DNA from: Sulfurospirillum sp036802865
GTDB lineage: Bacteria > Campylobacterota > Campylobacteria > Campylobacterales > Sulfurospirillaceae
Assembly (NCBI RefSeq): GCF_036802865.1
Contig: NZ_DAIRVK010000003.1
Coordinates: 225,557 to 289,556, forward strand
Direction of reading: 5' to 3'
DNA: 64,000 nt
Shown here: in pieces, positions 1 through 8,293 of the stretch
Layout of the letters: each line of letters begins with the position of its first letter
Position numbering within the stretch: position 1 is the first letter of the stretch
Notes under the pieces: model-generated
Told to the model about the DNA's origin: nothing
Seen by the model: the letters and a program-made list of their open reading frames with translations, nothing else
The model's database searches: none
Program-made: the position numbers and the translations under genes

Positions 1-653
1 TGAAGAATCCTGCGATTGTTGAAGTGGCACGCCGCAATACCTCCAGTGAACTTGTCAAACAACGTGTCATTTTGGTCGATTGTAAACGTAAAACAGCCCT
101 TTTGGGCAAACTGATCAATGAGAACAAATGGGAGCAAGTACTGGTCTTTACCAGAACCAAACACCACGCCAATAAAGTCTCTGAATACCTTGTAAAAATC
201 GGTATCAGCTCCGCTGCAATTCATGGCAACAAAAGCCAGAGTGCGCGTACCAAAGCTCTCTCCGATTTTAAAAATGGCTCGATTAAAGTTCTTGCGGCTA
301 CAGACATCGCAGCACGTGGTCTGGACATCGACCAATTACCTCATGTCGTCAACCTTGAACTGCCAAACATTGCCGAAGACTATGTACACCGCATTGGACG
401 AACAGGACGTGCTGGAAATGCAGGTGAAGCCATCTCTTTAGTCTGTGTGGATGAGCATGAGTATCTACGAGGCATTGAAAAACTGATCAACAAAAAATTT
501 GAGCGTGAAATCATCGAAGGTTTTGAGCCAGACCCTAACATCAAAGCAGAACCGATTCAGCAAGGTCGTGGACCAAGACCACAGGGGCAACCTAAACGCA
601 GAGACAACGCACCTCGTGAATACGTGGAAAAAAGAAGAGAAAGACAGCGATGA
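1..653 (+). CDS. DEAD-box RNA helicase, C-terminal part (RhlE-like), cut by window start
   Basis: The frame is open to the window edge: codons from position 3 read KNPAIVEV before the first possible internal start (GTG at 24), so the true start lies outside. What remains is the second RecA-like helicase domain: motif IV region VLVFTRTKHHA, motif V ATDIAARGLDID and motif VI YVHRIGRTGRAG, which bind and hydrolyse ATP and grip RNA. A basic, Gly/Arg/Pro-rich tail of about 35 residues follows, typical of RhlE-type helicases and likely an RNA-binding tail. The Q motif, Walker A and DEAD box would lie upstream. The expected role is ATP-dependent RNA unwinding in ribosome assembly or mRNA decay. It overlaps the next gene by 4 nt. 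Confidence 0.93.
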   Translation, partial: KNPAIVEVARRNTSSELVKQRVILVDCKRKTALLGKLINENKWEQVLVFTRTKHHANKVSEYLVKIGISSAAIHGNKSQSARTKALSDFKNGSIKVLAATDIAARGLDIDQLPHVVNLELPNIAEDYVHRIGRTGRAGNAGEAISLVCVDEHEYLRGIEKLINKKFEREIIEGFEPDPNIKAEPIQQGRGPRPQGQPKRRDNAPREYVEKRRERQR

Positions 654-1108
654 TGATCTACGTCGATGCCGATGCCTTCCCTAATACGCTCAAAGAAATT
701 CTTCTTCGAGCGGTCTTTAAACGCGGCATCACCACCCATTTTATCGCCAATAAAAAGATACCGCTTCAAGACTCTCCTTTGCTTACGATGATTATCGTCT
801 CACAAGGAGCGGATGAAGCAGATCACTACATCGTCGAACACGCGCAGAGTTCAGACTTGGTTATTACCGCGGATATCCCTTTAGCCGACAGACTGGTCAG
901 CAAAGGTGTGCTTGCGCTTGATCCTAGAGGGAAGATTTACGATGAGAGCAACATTAAAAGTCTACTCGCTATGCGCAATCTTATGCAAGAGCTTCGTGAC
1001 GCGGGAGAAATCACTGGAGGACCAAGTGCCATTGGTGAAAAACAAAAAAGAGCCTTTGCAGATGCACTCAATGCACTTTTACAAAAAATTCCTACCAAAC
1101 GTGACTAA
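650..1108 (+). CDS. YaiI/YqxD family protein (DUF188, UPF0178)
   Basis: This 152-aa protein is full length for the DUF188 family, which has a PIN-like nuclease fold but no firmly established activity. Family hallmarks visible are the N-terminal IYVDADAFPNTLKEILLRA, the acidic segment DLVITADIPLADRL, the LDPRGKIYDESNI stretch and the late GGPSAIGEKQK motif. The Asp residues would form the metal site if the PIN-like assignment holds. Its ATG overlaps the helicase stop by 4 nt, so translation is probably coupled and the two may share a role in RNA metabolism (inference). Confidence 0.9.
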   Translation: MMIYVDADAFPNTLKEILLRAVFKRGITTHFIANKKIPLQDSPLLTMIIVSQGADEADHYIVEHAQSSDLVITADIPLADRLVSKGVLALDPRGKIYDESNIKSLLAMRNLMQELRDAGEITGGPSAIGEKQKRAFADALNALLQKIPTKRD

Positions 1109-1111
1109 GAT

Positions 1112-1741
1112 TTAAGAGACTGCCAATACAGGCTTTTCTGGCTTGGATAAGACATAAAACCATGAATGTTTGAGCGATTCTAAATGCATTTTGATGTATG
1201 GATTATCGCTTGGTTTGATATATCGAAACAACGGTATGTCCAACAAATTGCCGACATGTTCAAAATCTTCCAGCGTGTTAACACTTTCAAAAAAAGCATG
1301 GGTCTCTTCTAACTTCTCGACAAAATTTTCCAATCTTTTCGTTGCAAACGCACTGTTTAATTTTCCATCACAGCAGACCGAATATCCAGAATCCTGATTG
1401 ATGGAAGGACAAGCAGTATCGACAAGAACATGCTCAAAATAGGGACTAACAGGGTAAAGTTTACACGCAGGTGGTCGTTGTAAGTAGATGCTACATTGCT
1501 GATTGATATAATATTTACAATAATTTTTGCCATCATTCAGAAGTACATATGCAACCAATTTTTGCTCTTTGAAACTAAATAAAATAGGGAAATTCTTATA
1601 CACTTCTTCAAAATCTTCTAAAATCAAAGGCGATGCGGCAAAGCCTTTGTGTCCATTACAACAATCACCTTCACAGGTTGAACAGCCGTGAAAATGAAAA
1701 TTATGACGCTTAATATTGACAAAACTTCCTACATTTTCCAT
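1112..1741 (-). CDS. YkgJ family cysteine-cluster protein
   Basis: The 209-aa product carries the Cys pattern of the YkgJ (CxxCxxxCC) family of putative Zn/Fe-binding proteins: CSTCEGDCC near residue 20, then CKYY...CSIY...PACKLYP around residues 75-95. This family has no established biochemical role; metal chelation is inferred from the cysteines. There is no signal peptide or membrane segment, so it is probably cytoplasmic. It converges on the yaiI-like gene with only 3 nt between them. The start is the first ATG, which faces a 153-nt gap before pstB. Confidence 0.85.
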   Translation of the reverse strand: MENVGSFVNIKRHNFHFHGCSTCEGDCCNGHKGFAASPLILEDFEEVYKNFPILFSFKEQKLVAYVLLNDGKNYCKYYINQQCSIYLQRPPACKLYPVSPYFEHVLVDTACPSINQDSGYSVCCDGKLNSAFATKRLENFVEKLEETHAFFESVNTLEDFEHVGNLLDIPLFRYIKPSDNPYIKMHLESLKHSWFYVLSKPEKPVLAVS

Positions 1742-1853
1742 ACATTCGCTTTATTTTAAAGATGTGCAGTGTAAAAATCGAACTTTTTTCAGAACATTTT
1801 ACTCTCTGCAAAGCCAAATAAAGCATTTTCAATTCCATGTTATTTGAAAGAGT

Positions 1854-1886
1854 TTTACATGTAAAGCTTTTTGGCTTTACATGTAA
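1854..1886 (-). terminator. Hairpin downstream of pstB, built from two copies of the TTTACATGTAAA palindrome
   Basis: A 13-bp perfect stem with a short T-rich loop lies 8 nt past the pstB stop codon. Each arm contains the palindrome TTTACATGTAA(A) plus AAGC. It is well placed to end pst operon transcription or to protect the mRNA 3' end, but there is no strong T-run after it on the minus strand. The same 12-mer recurs elsewhere in the window, so it may also be a protein-binding site. Confidence 0.55.
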
Positions 1887-1894
1887 TCTTGAAA

Positions 1895-2725
1895 TTATCC
1901 AAAACGTCCGGTAATGTAATCTTCAGTTTTCTTCTCTTTTGGGTTAACGAAGAGTGTTTTAGCATCGCTATACTCGATCAAATTTCCTAAATGGAAAAAT
2001 GCGGTGTAGTCTGCGATACGCGCTGCTTGTTGCATATTGTGAGTGACGATAACGATGGTGTAGTTTTTCTTCAAATCGAGCATCAAGTTCTCAATCTTCT
2101 CGGTTGAAATCGGATCCAGTGCGCTGGTTGGCTCATCCATCAAAATAACATCAGGTTCAACCGCAATAGCACGTGCGATACACAAACGTTGTTGTTGCCC
2201 ACCAGAAAGAGCCGTACCTGGGTCTTTGAGTTTATCTTTAACTTCTTCCCAAAGGTTAGCGCCCCTTAAAGCTCGCTCAACCAACTCATCGCACTCTTTA
2301 CCTTTTTTGACAATGTCGTGCATCAAAGGAGCATAGGCTACGTTTTCATAGATACTTTTTGGAAAAGGGTTTGGCTGTTGAAACACCATACCCACGCGCT
2401 TACGAACCGCTACAACATCAATGTCTTTGTCGTAAATATCGTGCCCATCAATACCAATAAATCCTTCTACTCTACAGTTTTGAACCAAGTCGTTCATGCG
2501 GTTGATACAACGCAAAAATGTCGATTTTCCGCATCCGCTCGGTCCTATGAGTGCCGTAATTTTTTTGGTATAAATATCCATATTGATGGAATTCAGCGCT
2601 TGTTTTTCACCATAAAAAAGGTTGAGATTTTTAACTTCAATTTTGACCGTTTCTTTAGCGATATTGCTCTCTTCGCGATCCATCATTGTTGTGTGAATAA
2701 AACCATTTTCCATATCTGTTACCAC
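1895..2725 (-). CDS. pstB: Phosphate ABC transporter ATP-binding protein PstB
   Basis: The ATPase that powers phosphate import through PstA/PstC at the inner membrane. All ABC motifs are present in order: Walker A GPSGCGKST, Q-loop FQQPNPFP (the FQQPNPFP wording is typical of PstB), signature LSGGQQQRL, Walker B VILMDEPTSALDP and H-loop VTHN. The GTG start at 2725 overlaps the pstA stop by 7 nt; an internal ATG at 2713 (MENGFIH) is a plausible alternative and would shorten the protein by 4 residues. It is the last gene of pstSCAB; phoU is not next to it here but lies about 11 kb away with the two-component genes. Confidence 0.97.
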   Translation of the reverse strand: MVTDMENGFIHTTMMDREESNIAKETVKIEVKNLNLFYGEKQALNSINMDIYTKKITALIGPSGCGKSTFLRCINRMNDLVQNCRVEGFIGIDGHDIYDKDIDVVAVRKRVGMVFQQPNPFPKSIYENVAYAPLMHDIVKKGKECDELVERALRGANLWEEVKDKLKDPGTALSGGQQQRLCIARAIAVEPDVILMDEPTSALDPISTEKIENLMLDLKKNYTIVIVTHNMQQAARIADYTAFFHLGNLIEYSDAKTLFVNPKEKKTEDYITGRFG

Positions 2726-3891
2726 TTTCTTTCAAATTTTTTTCGTAAATAAATTGCTACCGCATTTAGAGAAAGCAAAAGCGCAAGCAGGACAATAATC
2801 GCTGCGGCTGTTCGCTCTAAATAGGCTTTTTCAGGCATTCCAGCCCACGTAAAGATTTGTGCCGGAAGCACGGTTGCCGAGTCTGTAAAGCTGGTCGCGG
2901 CATCTGGTACAAACGCGATCATTCCTACAATAATCAAAGGTGCCGTCTCACCAATCGCACGGGCTATGGAGATGATAGAACCTGTCAAAATTCCAGGCAT
3001 CGCAACCGGTAAAACATGATCGCGTACGATTTGCCACTTGGTAAGCCCCAGTCCAAATCCCGCTTGACGAATACTCGCAGGAACAGATTTGAGTGCCGCT
3101 TTGGAGCTTACGATTATAACAGGTAAACTCATCAATGCCAATGTTATACCACCCACCAAAGGTGAGCTTCGTGGTACACCAAAGAAGTTAATAAAAATTG
3201 CCAATCCTAACAGACCAAAAAGAATGGAAGGAATAGCCGCTAGGTTGTTGATGTTCACCTCAATAATATGGGTAAATTTATTTTCAGGCGCAAACTCTTC
3301 AAGGTAAATAGCGGTCATAACGCCAATAGGAAACGCAATGGAGATGGTCACAATCATCGTCATAAGACTACCGACAATCGCTGAGTAAATACCTGAATTT
3401 TCAGGTATTTTAGAGTCACCTTCAGTTAAAAAGCGACCATTGAACTGTAGTTCAATCTTACCCTCTTTTTTAAGTTCATCTACAAAGTTTCTATCACGTT
3501 CTGACGTACGAGACTCTTTGCCTTTTAAGTATTGATCGACTTCAGAATTGGCAAGTGCCCAAAACTCTTGTTTGGTATTCATCCATGCTGGATTCGCTTT
3601 GATAAGAAGTGGAAGGTCTCTTAACCATGCACGGCTGACGATTTTAAGCTGTTTGCCATTGACTGCACCGTAAGGATTTTCTATCATATCTTCGGTAATT
3701 TGAACTTCAATTTTGACTTTTGTTTGCATAAAAGCAGGATACCCCGCACGTACAATGTCCACCAAAAAGAAAAGAAGAAATGAGATAGAAAAGATAATGG
3801 CAAAAATAGTAAGGTACTTAAAAATAGCCGCTTTCTGGTTTCGTCTCTTGATTTGAGGAATGTAAAAATAGTTATCGGTTGTCTCTTTCAC
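2719..3891 (-). CDS. pstA: Phosphate ABC transporter permease PstA
   Basis: An inner-membrane subunit of the high-affinity phosphate importer. The 390-aa protein is clearly longer than the E. coli PstA (296 aa). The extra length is a hydrophilic loop of about 110 residues between the first membrane helix (near residues 22-48) and the conserved permease core, probably periplasmic. The core holds the EAA-type coupling segment GLGLTKWQIVRDHVLPVAMPG that contacts PstB. Translation starts at GTG with AAAGGA upstream, 9 nt after the pstC stop. Operon order pstS-pstC-pstA-pstB is standard. Confidence 0.95.
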   Translation of the reverse strand: MKETTDNYFYIPQIKRRNQKAAIFKYLTIFAIIFSISFLLFFLVDIVRAGYPAFMQTKVKIEVQITEDMIENPYGAVNGKQLKIVSRAWLRDLPLLIKANPAWMNTKQEFWALANSEVDQYLKGKESRTSERDRNFVDELKKEGKIELQFNGRFLTEGDSKIPENSGIYSAIVGSLMTMIVTISIAFPIGVMTAIYLEEFAPENKFTHIIEVNINNLAAIPSILFGLLGLAIFINFFGVPRSSPLVGGITLALMSLPVIIVSSKAALKSVPASIRQAGFGLGLTKWQIVRDHVLPVAMPGILTGSIISIARAIGETAPLIIVGMIAFVPDAATSFTDSATVLPAQIFTWAGMPEKAYLERTAAAIIVLLALLLSLNAVAIYLRKKFERKW

Positions 3892-3900
3892 GGCTGTCCT

Positions 3901-5157
3901 TTAGAGTGTTGAAACTTTGTATTTTCTGTGGAAACTTCGGATGGTATTGACCGAAATAATATTAATCACTAAGGTTACGACAAAAAGTACAAAACCAAGT
4001 GCAAATGCTGAAAGCGTAAGCGGGTTGTTAAACTCTTGATCACCTGTGAGTGATTCGACGATTTTAACGGTAACCGTTGTCATATCTTCCAGTGGATTCC
4101 ATGTTAAGTTTGGTCTAAGACCTGCTGCCATGACCACGATCATCGTCTCACCAAGGGCGCGAGAAACCGCTAGTAAAATCGAAGCAATAATACCTGGCAT
4201 CGCTGAGGGTAAAACAACAAAGCGGATGGTTTCTGCTTTATTCATACCCAAGGCATACGCACCATTACGCATATTCTGTGGTACGGAGCTAATCACGTCA
4301 TCGGAAAGTGATGAAATAAAAGGAATAATCATAACACCCATGATAATACCGCATGAAAGCGCGTTTTGGTACTGTGCTTCAATGCCAAAGAGTGCAAAAA
4401 ACTTTACGATAGCAGGCGCAATGGTAAGTGCGGCAAAAAAGCCATAAACAACGGTGGGAATGCCCGCTAAGATCTCTAAAAAAGGCTTAACTTGAGATCT
4501 TAATTTTGGCGTTGCGTACTCTGACATAAAGATTGCAGACATAAGCCCCACAGGAACGGCTAAGATCATCGCCATCATCGTGATGTAAAATGTTCCTGCA
4601 AAAATGGGCACAGCGCCAAATTTTGCTTGAGCAGATCCAGCATCAGAACGTCCAGCACCTTCTAAGAATGCAGTATCGGGAGACCATTCTGTTCCAAATA
4701 AAAAGTAACTCACACTTTGTGTTTGAAAGAAATGTAGCGCTTCAAAAATGATGGAGAGTAAAATACCAAAGGTTGTCATCACTGAAACCAAAGAGGCAAA
4801 CAGCAACATTCCCTTGATGAAATTTTCAACCGAATCACGCGCTCTTGTTTTTGGCTCAACCTGTCTGAAAAAAAGCCATAACGATACAGCGCCTACACTT
4901 AACGCTCCTCCTACCAGTAAAAAAGGAGGAATAGCATTGATGCCAAAAAGATATAAAAATACTCCCACAAACCCAATCGTAATGATAGGAAGCCCTGTGT
5001 AGAGTGCGACAAACCAACCGTATTGGTCGGGTTGAGAATGCATTTTAATACCTTTAGAGCGAATAGCAACAGCACGTGTTTTACCGATGATATAACCTAT
5101 AAACATCAAAGGGAAAAGTCCACCAAAAAAGATAAGATAGAGAGTTTGAGTGCTCAC
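3901..5157 (-). CDS. pstC: Phosphate ABC transporter permease PstC
   Basis: The second membrane subunit of the phosphate importer. At 418 aa it is about 100 residues longer than E. coli PstC, because it begins with extra hydrophobic segments (residues about 5-90) before the typical permease core. The core includes the coupling segment ALGMNKAETIRFVVLPSAMPG and several predicted helices. Translation starts at GTG with AAAGGACT upstream. A 157-nt gap with hairpins separates it from pstS, which usually lets the binding protein be made in excess of the membrane subunits. Confidence 0.95.
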   Translation of the reverse strand: MSTQTLYLIFFGGLFPLMFIGYIIGKTRAVAIRSKGIKMHSQPDQYGWFVALYTGLPIITIGFVGVFLYLFGINAIPPFLLVGGALSVGAVSLWLFFRQVEPKTRARDSVENFIKGMLLFASLVSVMTTFGILLSIIFEALHFFQTQSVSYFLFGTEWSPDTAFLEGAGRSDAGSAQAKFGAVPIFAGTFYITMMAMILAVPVGLMSAIFMSEYATPKLRSQVKPFLEILAGIPTVVYGFFAALTIAPAIVKFFALFGIEAQYQNALSCGIIMGVMIIPFISSLSDDVISSVPQNMRNGAYALGMNKAETIRFVVLPSAMPGIIASILLAVSRALGETMIVVMAAGLRPNLTWNPLEDMTTVTVKIVESLTGDQEFNNPLTLSAFALGFVLFVVTLVINIISVNTIRSFHRKYKVSTL

Positions 5158-5218
5158 CAGAGTCCTTTAAAAAAAATAGAAAAATGACCAATGCATATTC
5201 CCTGCACCAAAGGTACAT

Positions 5219-5305
5219 GGGCTCACTGCCGAAGTGAACCCAGTGTTAATGTAGCTTTTAGAGCTTTGCTTTAAAAGCGTGTTGAGAGTTCTTACAAGAA
5301 CCCTC
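5219..5305 (-). promoter_or_regulatory. Hairpin-rich pstS-pstC intergenic segment
   Basis: Read on the minus strand, the 157-nt pstS-pstC gap holds a near-perfect stem just after the pstS stop (5284-5305, GAGGGTTCTT / AAGAACTCTC), a weaker TTTAAAAGC/GCTTTTA stem around 5253-5278, and a third stem at 5219-5241 (GGGTTCACT / AGTGAGCCC). None has a long T-run. Such structures commonly protect the pstS message from 3' decay or cause partial termination; that role is inferred. Confidence 0.5.
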
Positions 5306-5314
5306 TGTATTGCA

Positions 5315-6355
5315 TTAAGGAAGAATGGTGTTTTTCTTAACCATATCTTCGGTTAGTTTTGTTTTTGCTAAAACTGCCGCTTGAACTTTTTTAAGATCTT
5401 CATCTGTCATTGGAACTAAACCAATGGTTTTAAGAACACCTTTTGAACCGATCATTTTTGCATCAACATACAATTTCATAAACTCGTCCATACCTTTAAC
5501 TTGAGCACGGTGAGAGTTTTTTGCGTACATGTAAAGACTTCTTGCAATTGGATATTTTGCAGAAGAGATCGTGTCAAATGTTGGCTCGATTCCGTCAATT
5601 AAAGCACCGTTGATTTTGTCTTGATTCTCTTCTAAAAAGCTATAACCAAAAATACCAAACGCCGCAGTATCTTTAGTCAGTTTTTGAACGATCAAGTTGT
5701 CATTCTCACCAGCGGGAACATACACACCGTCTTGACGAATGGCTTTATACTTACCTTTTTTGTCACCATACGCATCAAATTTGGTTGAGCTGTGCTCCAT
5801 AACCATCTCTTCAAATGAATCTCTTGTACCTGATGTGGTTGGAGGACCATAAACCGTAATTTTTCTATTTGGAAGCGCTGCATCGATCTCATTCCATGTT
5901 TTGTATGGGTTTTTAATCAATGTTTTTCCGTCTTTACTTGGAACTTCTTCAGCCAACGCTAAAAACATCTGTTCGCGTGTAAAGTTAACTTTTCCATTGG
6001 TTTTTGATTGTGCAAATGCGATACCATCAAAACCGACCATCATACCGGTAATATCAGTAACACCGTTATCCGCACATGTTTTAAACTCAACCGCTTTCAT
6101 AGGACGTGAAGCATTTGTAAAATCAGGAGTATCAAGACCATCGCCTGCGCAAAAGAGTTTCATACCGCCACCTGTTCCTGTTGATTCAACGACAGGTGTT
6201 TTGTTACCTGTCACTGATTTAAACTCTTCAGCAACATAACTTGTAAAAGGATACACTGTGGATGATCCAACAATTTTGATCTGATCTCTCGCAACCGCAG
6301 TCGCACTTAAAGCAGCAACACTTAAAAGCGCTATTGCGCATGTTTTGATAGTCAT
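5315..6355 (-). CDS. pstS: Periplasmic phosphate-binding protein PstS
   Basis: The 346-aa precursor has a clear signal peptide (MTIKTCAIALLSVAALSATAVA, split here as a charged start and hydrophobic core, cleavage near ARDQ). The mature protein begins IKIVGSSTVYPF, the first phosphate-loop of PstS-type proteins, followed by ESTGTGGGMKLFCAG and TNASRPM, which also line the phosphate site. It captures phosphate for PstC/PstA/PstB. It is the first gene of the operon. A Pho-box-like element (6404-6423) and a -10-like hexamer (ATTTTA on the + strand at 6389-6394) lie upstream, with SD GGAG before the ATG. Confidence 0.96.
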   Translation of the reverse strand: MTIKTCAIALLSVAALSATAVARDQIKIVGSSTVYPFTSYVAEEFKSVTGNKTPVVESTGTGGGMKLFCAGDGLDTPDFTNASRPMKAVEFKTCADNGVTDITGMMVGFDGIAFAQSKTNGKVNFTREQMFLALAEEVPSKDGKTLIKNPYKTWNEIDAALPNRKITVYGPPTTSGTRDSFEEMVMEHSSTKFDAYGDKKGKYKAIRQDGVYVPAGENDNLIVQKLTKDTAAFGIFGYSFLEENQDKINGALIDGIEPTFDTISSAKYPIARSLYMYAKNSHRAQVKGMDEFMKLYVDAKMIGSKGVLKTIGLVPMTDEDLKKVQAAVLAKTKLTEDMVKKNTILP

Positions 6356-6388
6356 TTGTTTACTCCATTTCTAAAATTTGGTAGTGTC

Positions 6389-6423
6389 ATTTTAGAAGAA
6401 TTTGATTACAACTTGGTTACGAT
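6389..6423 (-). promoter_or_regulatory. Pho-box-like promoter of pstS
   Basis: The plus strand at 6404-6423 reads GATTACAACTTGGTTACGAT: two 7-bp direct repeats, GATTACA and GGTTACG, separated by 4 bp (11-bp period), the architecture of PhoB boxes. For minus-strand transcription the box ends 9 nt before a TAAAAT hexamer (6389-6394), so the box takes the place of the -35 element. Two matching sites occur at the olsF-like gene and phoU. The distal box edge lies about 68 nt from the pstS start codon. Confidence 0.72.
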
Positions 6424-6472
6424 GAGAGCTTCCATTGAGGAAGTAAAAATCTTACTATTACTAACTAAATGC

Positions 6473-6478
6473 TATAAT
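6473..6478 (+). promoter_or_regulatory. -10 element (TATAAT) upstream of the first chemoreceptor
   Basis: A consensus TATAAT sits 41 nt before the ATG at 6520, at nearly the same distance as TATAAT at 8251-8256 before the second chemoreceptor. No clear -35 is visible, which is normal for sigma-70 promoters in Campylobacterota. Confidence 0.5.
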
Positions 6479-6519
6479 TTCTCTTGTTTTAATATTACTA
6501 AAGTTAGAAGGATTTCTAA

Positions 6520-8121
6520 ATGTTACAAACCATACGCGCTAAACTGTTTTTTCTACTTATCATCGTTCTTGCAGGTATTTTATGCCTAGGATATATCTTG
6601 GTATCCAATACGAATAATGCTCGTTTGATCGCTGACAAGATACAAACAACGGGTGAAATCGCAAAACACGCTTCCGAACTTTTGGTACATGCCAGAGGAT
6701 TTCAAATCTCAAATAAACAACAATCTATCGATAGTTATAACAAATCCCAAAAAGAACTTATGGAGCATGTGAAAGAGCTAAAACCTTTAATTCAAAACAA
6801 AGAGAATTTGACACTGTTAAATGAATTAGAAGCGGCTGCGATCGAGCTTGAAAAAACAGCAGGACCGCGTTTTGACCTTATGAAAAAATACACAACAGCA
6901 CTGACAACTCCCGAATTTCTTGCGACTGCAGATGGTAAAGCCTTTGATGAACTCACCAAAAGACGTGCGGTTGCTTATAAAACATTGGATGAAACATCTG
7001 GACACCTTTCAAAAGCTATTAATGAATACGAAGGTAAGGTATTAGAAAATGCAGAAATATTGGGTATTGTCATGGCAATACTTGTTGCGGGTGGCGCATT
7101 TGCTCTCTTTATTTTTGTTGCGAATCAAATCAGAACATCTATCAACACGGCAGCAAAAGAGTGTGACTATATTGGCATCAATAAAGATCTTCACCATAAA
7201 ATTACAACATTTGGTAATGATGAAATTGCGCAGATGATGCAAACAGTAAATGCACTTCTTGCACAATTACGTAGTGCTATTGATGATGCTAAACGTACCG
7301 CTTTGGAAAATGCAGCGGTTGCGGAAGAGCTATCATCAACCTCGCTTCAAATCGGCAAGCGTACTGAAGATGCCGCCAAAGAAGTTGATGAAACTGTTCA
7401 AGCGACTCACATGGTTGCTACTATTTTGAAAACCAGCGAAGAGAGTTCCAACCATTCAGGAACGGTCATTCAAAATGTTGCAAATGAACTTGGCGATGCT
7501 TCCAAAGAAGTGCTTGCCGTCTCTTCTGATCTTCAAATGATTGTCGTTGGACAAACCGATCTTTCAAGTCGCCTTGAACACCTTGACCAAGAAGTGGCAC
7601 AAGTACAACAAGTGCTTGGTGTTATCTCAGATATTGCAGAACAAACCAACCTTTTAGCCTTAAATGCGGCTATTGAAGCGGCACGCGCTGGTGAACATGG
7701 ACGTGGGTTTGCTGTCGTTGCCGATGAAGTACGAAAACTCGCTGAACGCACTCAAAAAAGTCTTGTGGAAAGCAATGCTACCGTTGCGGTGATCGTTCAG
7801 TCTGTCAGTACAGCAACTGAGATTATGAAAAAAAGTGCAAGTGAGATTCAAGGACTAGGGCATCGTGCTGAAAACACCCAATCTTTAATGCTCAAAACGG
7901 TTGATAATATGAATGAAGCCAAAGACTTGGCGTTGGGCACCGCTAAAGATGCCCAAGCAGGCAGTGCTAAAGTAAATGAAGTACTCAGTCGTATCAATAA
8001 CATTCATCAGCTCTCCACAACCAATGCTAGAAGTGTCGAAGAAATTGCCTCTGCGGCGGAACACCTCGCTAAACTTTCTGACAATCTAAGCCATGCACTG
8101 AATGCATTTAAAACAGCCTAA
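6520..8121 (+). CDS. Methyl-accepting chemotaxis protein (first of three paralogues)
   Basis: A 533-aa transmembrane chemoreceptor: membrane helix at about residues 8-30, a helical periplasmic sensor region of about 145 residues, second helix near 178-200, a HAMP-like linker, and a cytoplasmic coiled-coil signalling domain. The conserved hairpin tip that binds CheA/CheW begins EQTNLLALNAAIEAARAGEH at about residue 373. No C-terminal CheR-docking pentapeptide is seen; the protein ends NAFKTA. Start supported by AGAAGG upstream. It is nearly the same length as the next gene and almost identical to it in the signalling half but not in the sensor half, so the two probably arose by duplication and sense different ligands. 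It is divergent from pstS. Confidence 0.95.
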   Translation: MLQTIRAKLFFLLIIVLAGILCLGYILVSNTNNARLIADKIQTTGEIAKHASELLVHARGFQISNKQQSIDSYNKSQKELMEHVKELKPLIQNKENLTLLNELEAAAIELEKTAGPRFDLMKKYTTALTTPEFLATADGKAFDELTKRRAVAYKTLDETSGHLSKAINEYEGKVLENAEILGIVMAILVAGGAFALFIFVANQIRTSINTAAKECDYIGINKDLHHKITTFGNDEIAQMMQTVNALLAQLRSAIDDAKRTALENAAVAEELSSTSLQIGKRTEDAAKEVDETVQATHMVATILKTSEESSNHSGTVIQNVANELGDASKEVLAVSSDLQMIVVGQTDLSSRLEHLDQEVAQVQQVLGVISDIAEQTNLLALNAAIEAARAGEHGRGFAVVADEVRKLAERTQKSLVESNATVAVIVQSVSTATEIMKKSASEIQGLGHRAENTQSLMLKTVDNMNEAKDLALGTAKDAQAGSAKVNEVLSRINNIHQLSTTNARSVEEIASAAEHLAKLSDNLSHALNAFKTA

Positions 8122-8190
8122 CAATAGCTTCGTTAAAAATGACGCCTAGCCTACTATTGGCTAGGTTCTCCATCTCTTTTAGAAAAATTT

Positions 8191-8210
8191 GATTACGATT
8201 TACTTCTGTC
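8191..8210 (+). promoter_or_regulatory. Half-degenerate copy of the Pho-box region upstream of the second chemoreceptor
   Basis: The sequence here, GATTACGATTTACTTCTGTC, keeps one repeat (GATTACG) of the pstS box; the second repeat position reads ACTTCTG instead of GGTTACG. The flank is also shared with the pstS promoter (TTTTAGAARAATTT before the box, same 9-nt spacing). It looks like a piece of the pstS/first-receptor intergenic region copied with the receptor. Whether it binds a regulator is doubtful. Confidence 0.4.
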
Positions 8211-8250
8211 ATTCATATATTATCTCACATGAAATAGCAAAAATTGTTGA

Positions 8251-8256
8251 TATAAT
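8251..8256 (+). promoter_or_regulatory. -10 element (TATAAT) upstream of the second chemoreceptor
   Basis: A consensus TATAAT 37 nt before the ATG at 8294, matching the placement seen before the first receptor. This suggests that the second receptor has its own promoter although the two genes are in tandem. Confidence 0.5.
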
Positions 8257-8293
8257 AGGAAGCTATTGATATTTTACTTTTTAAGGACTCTGT

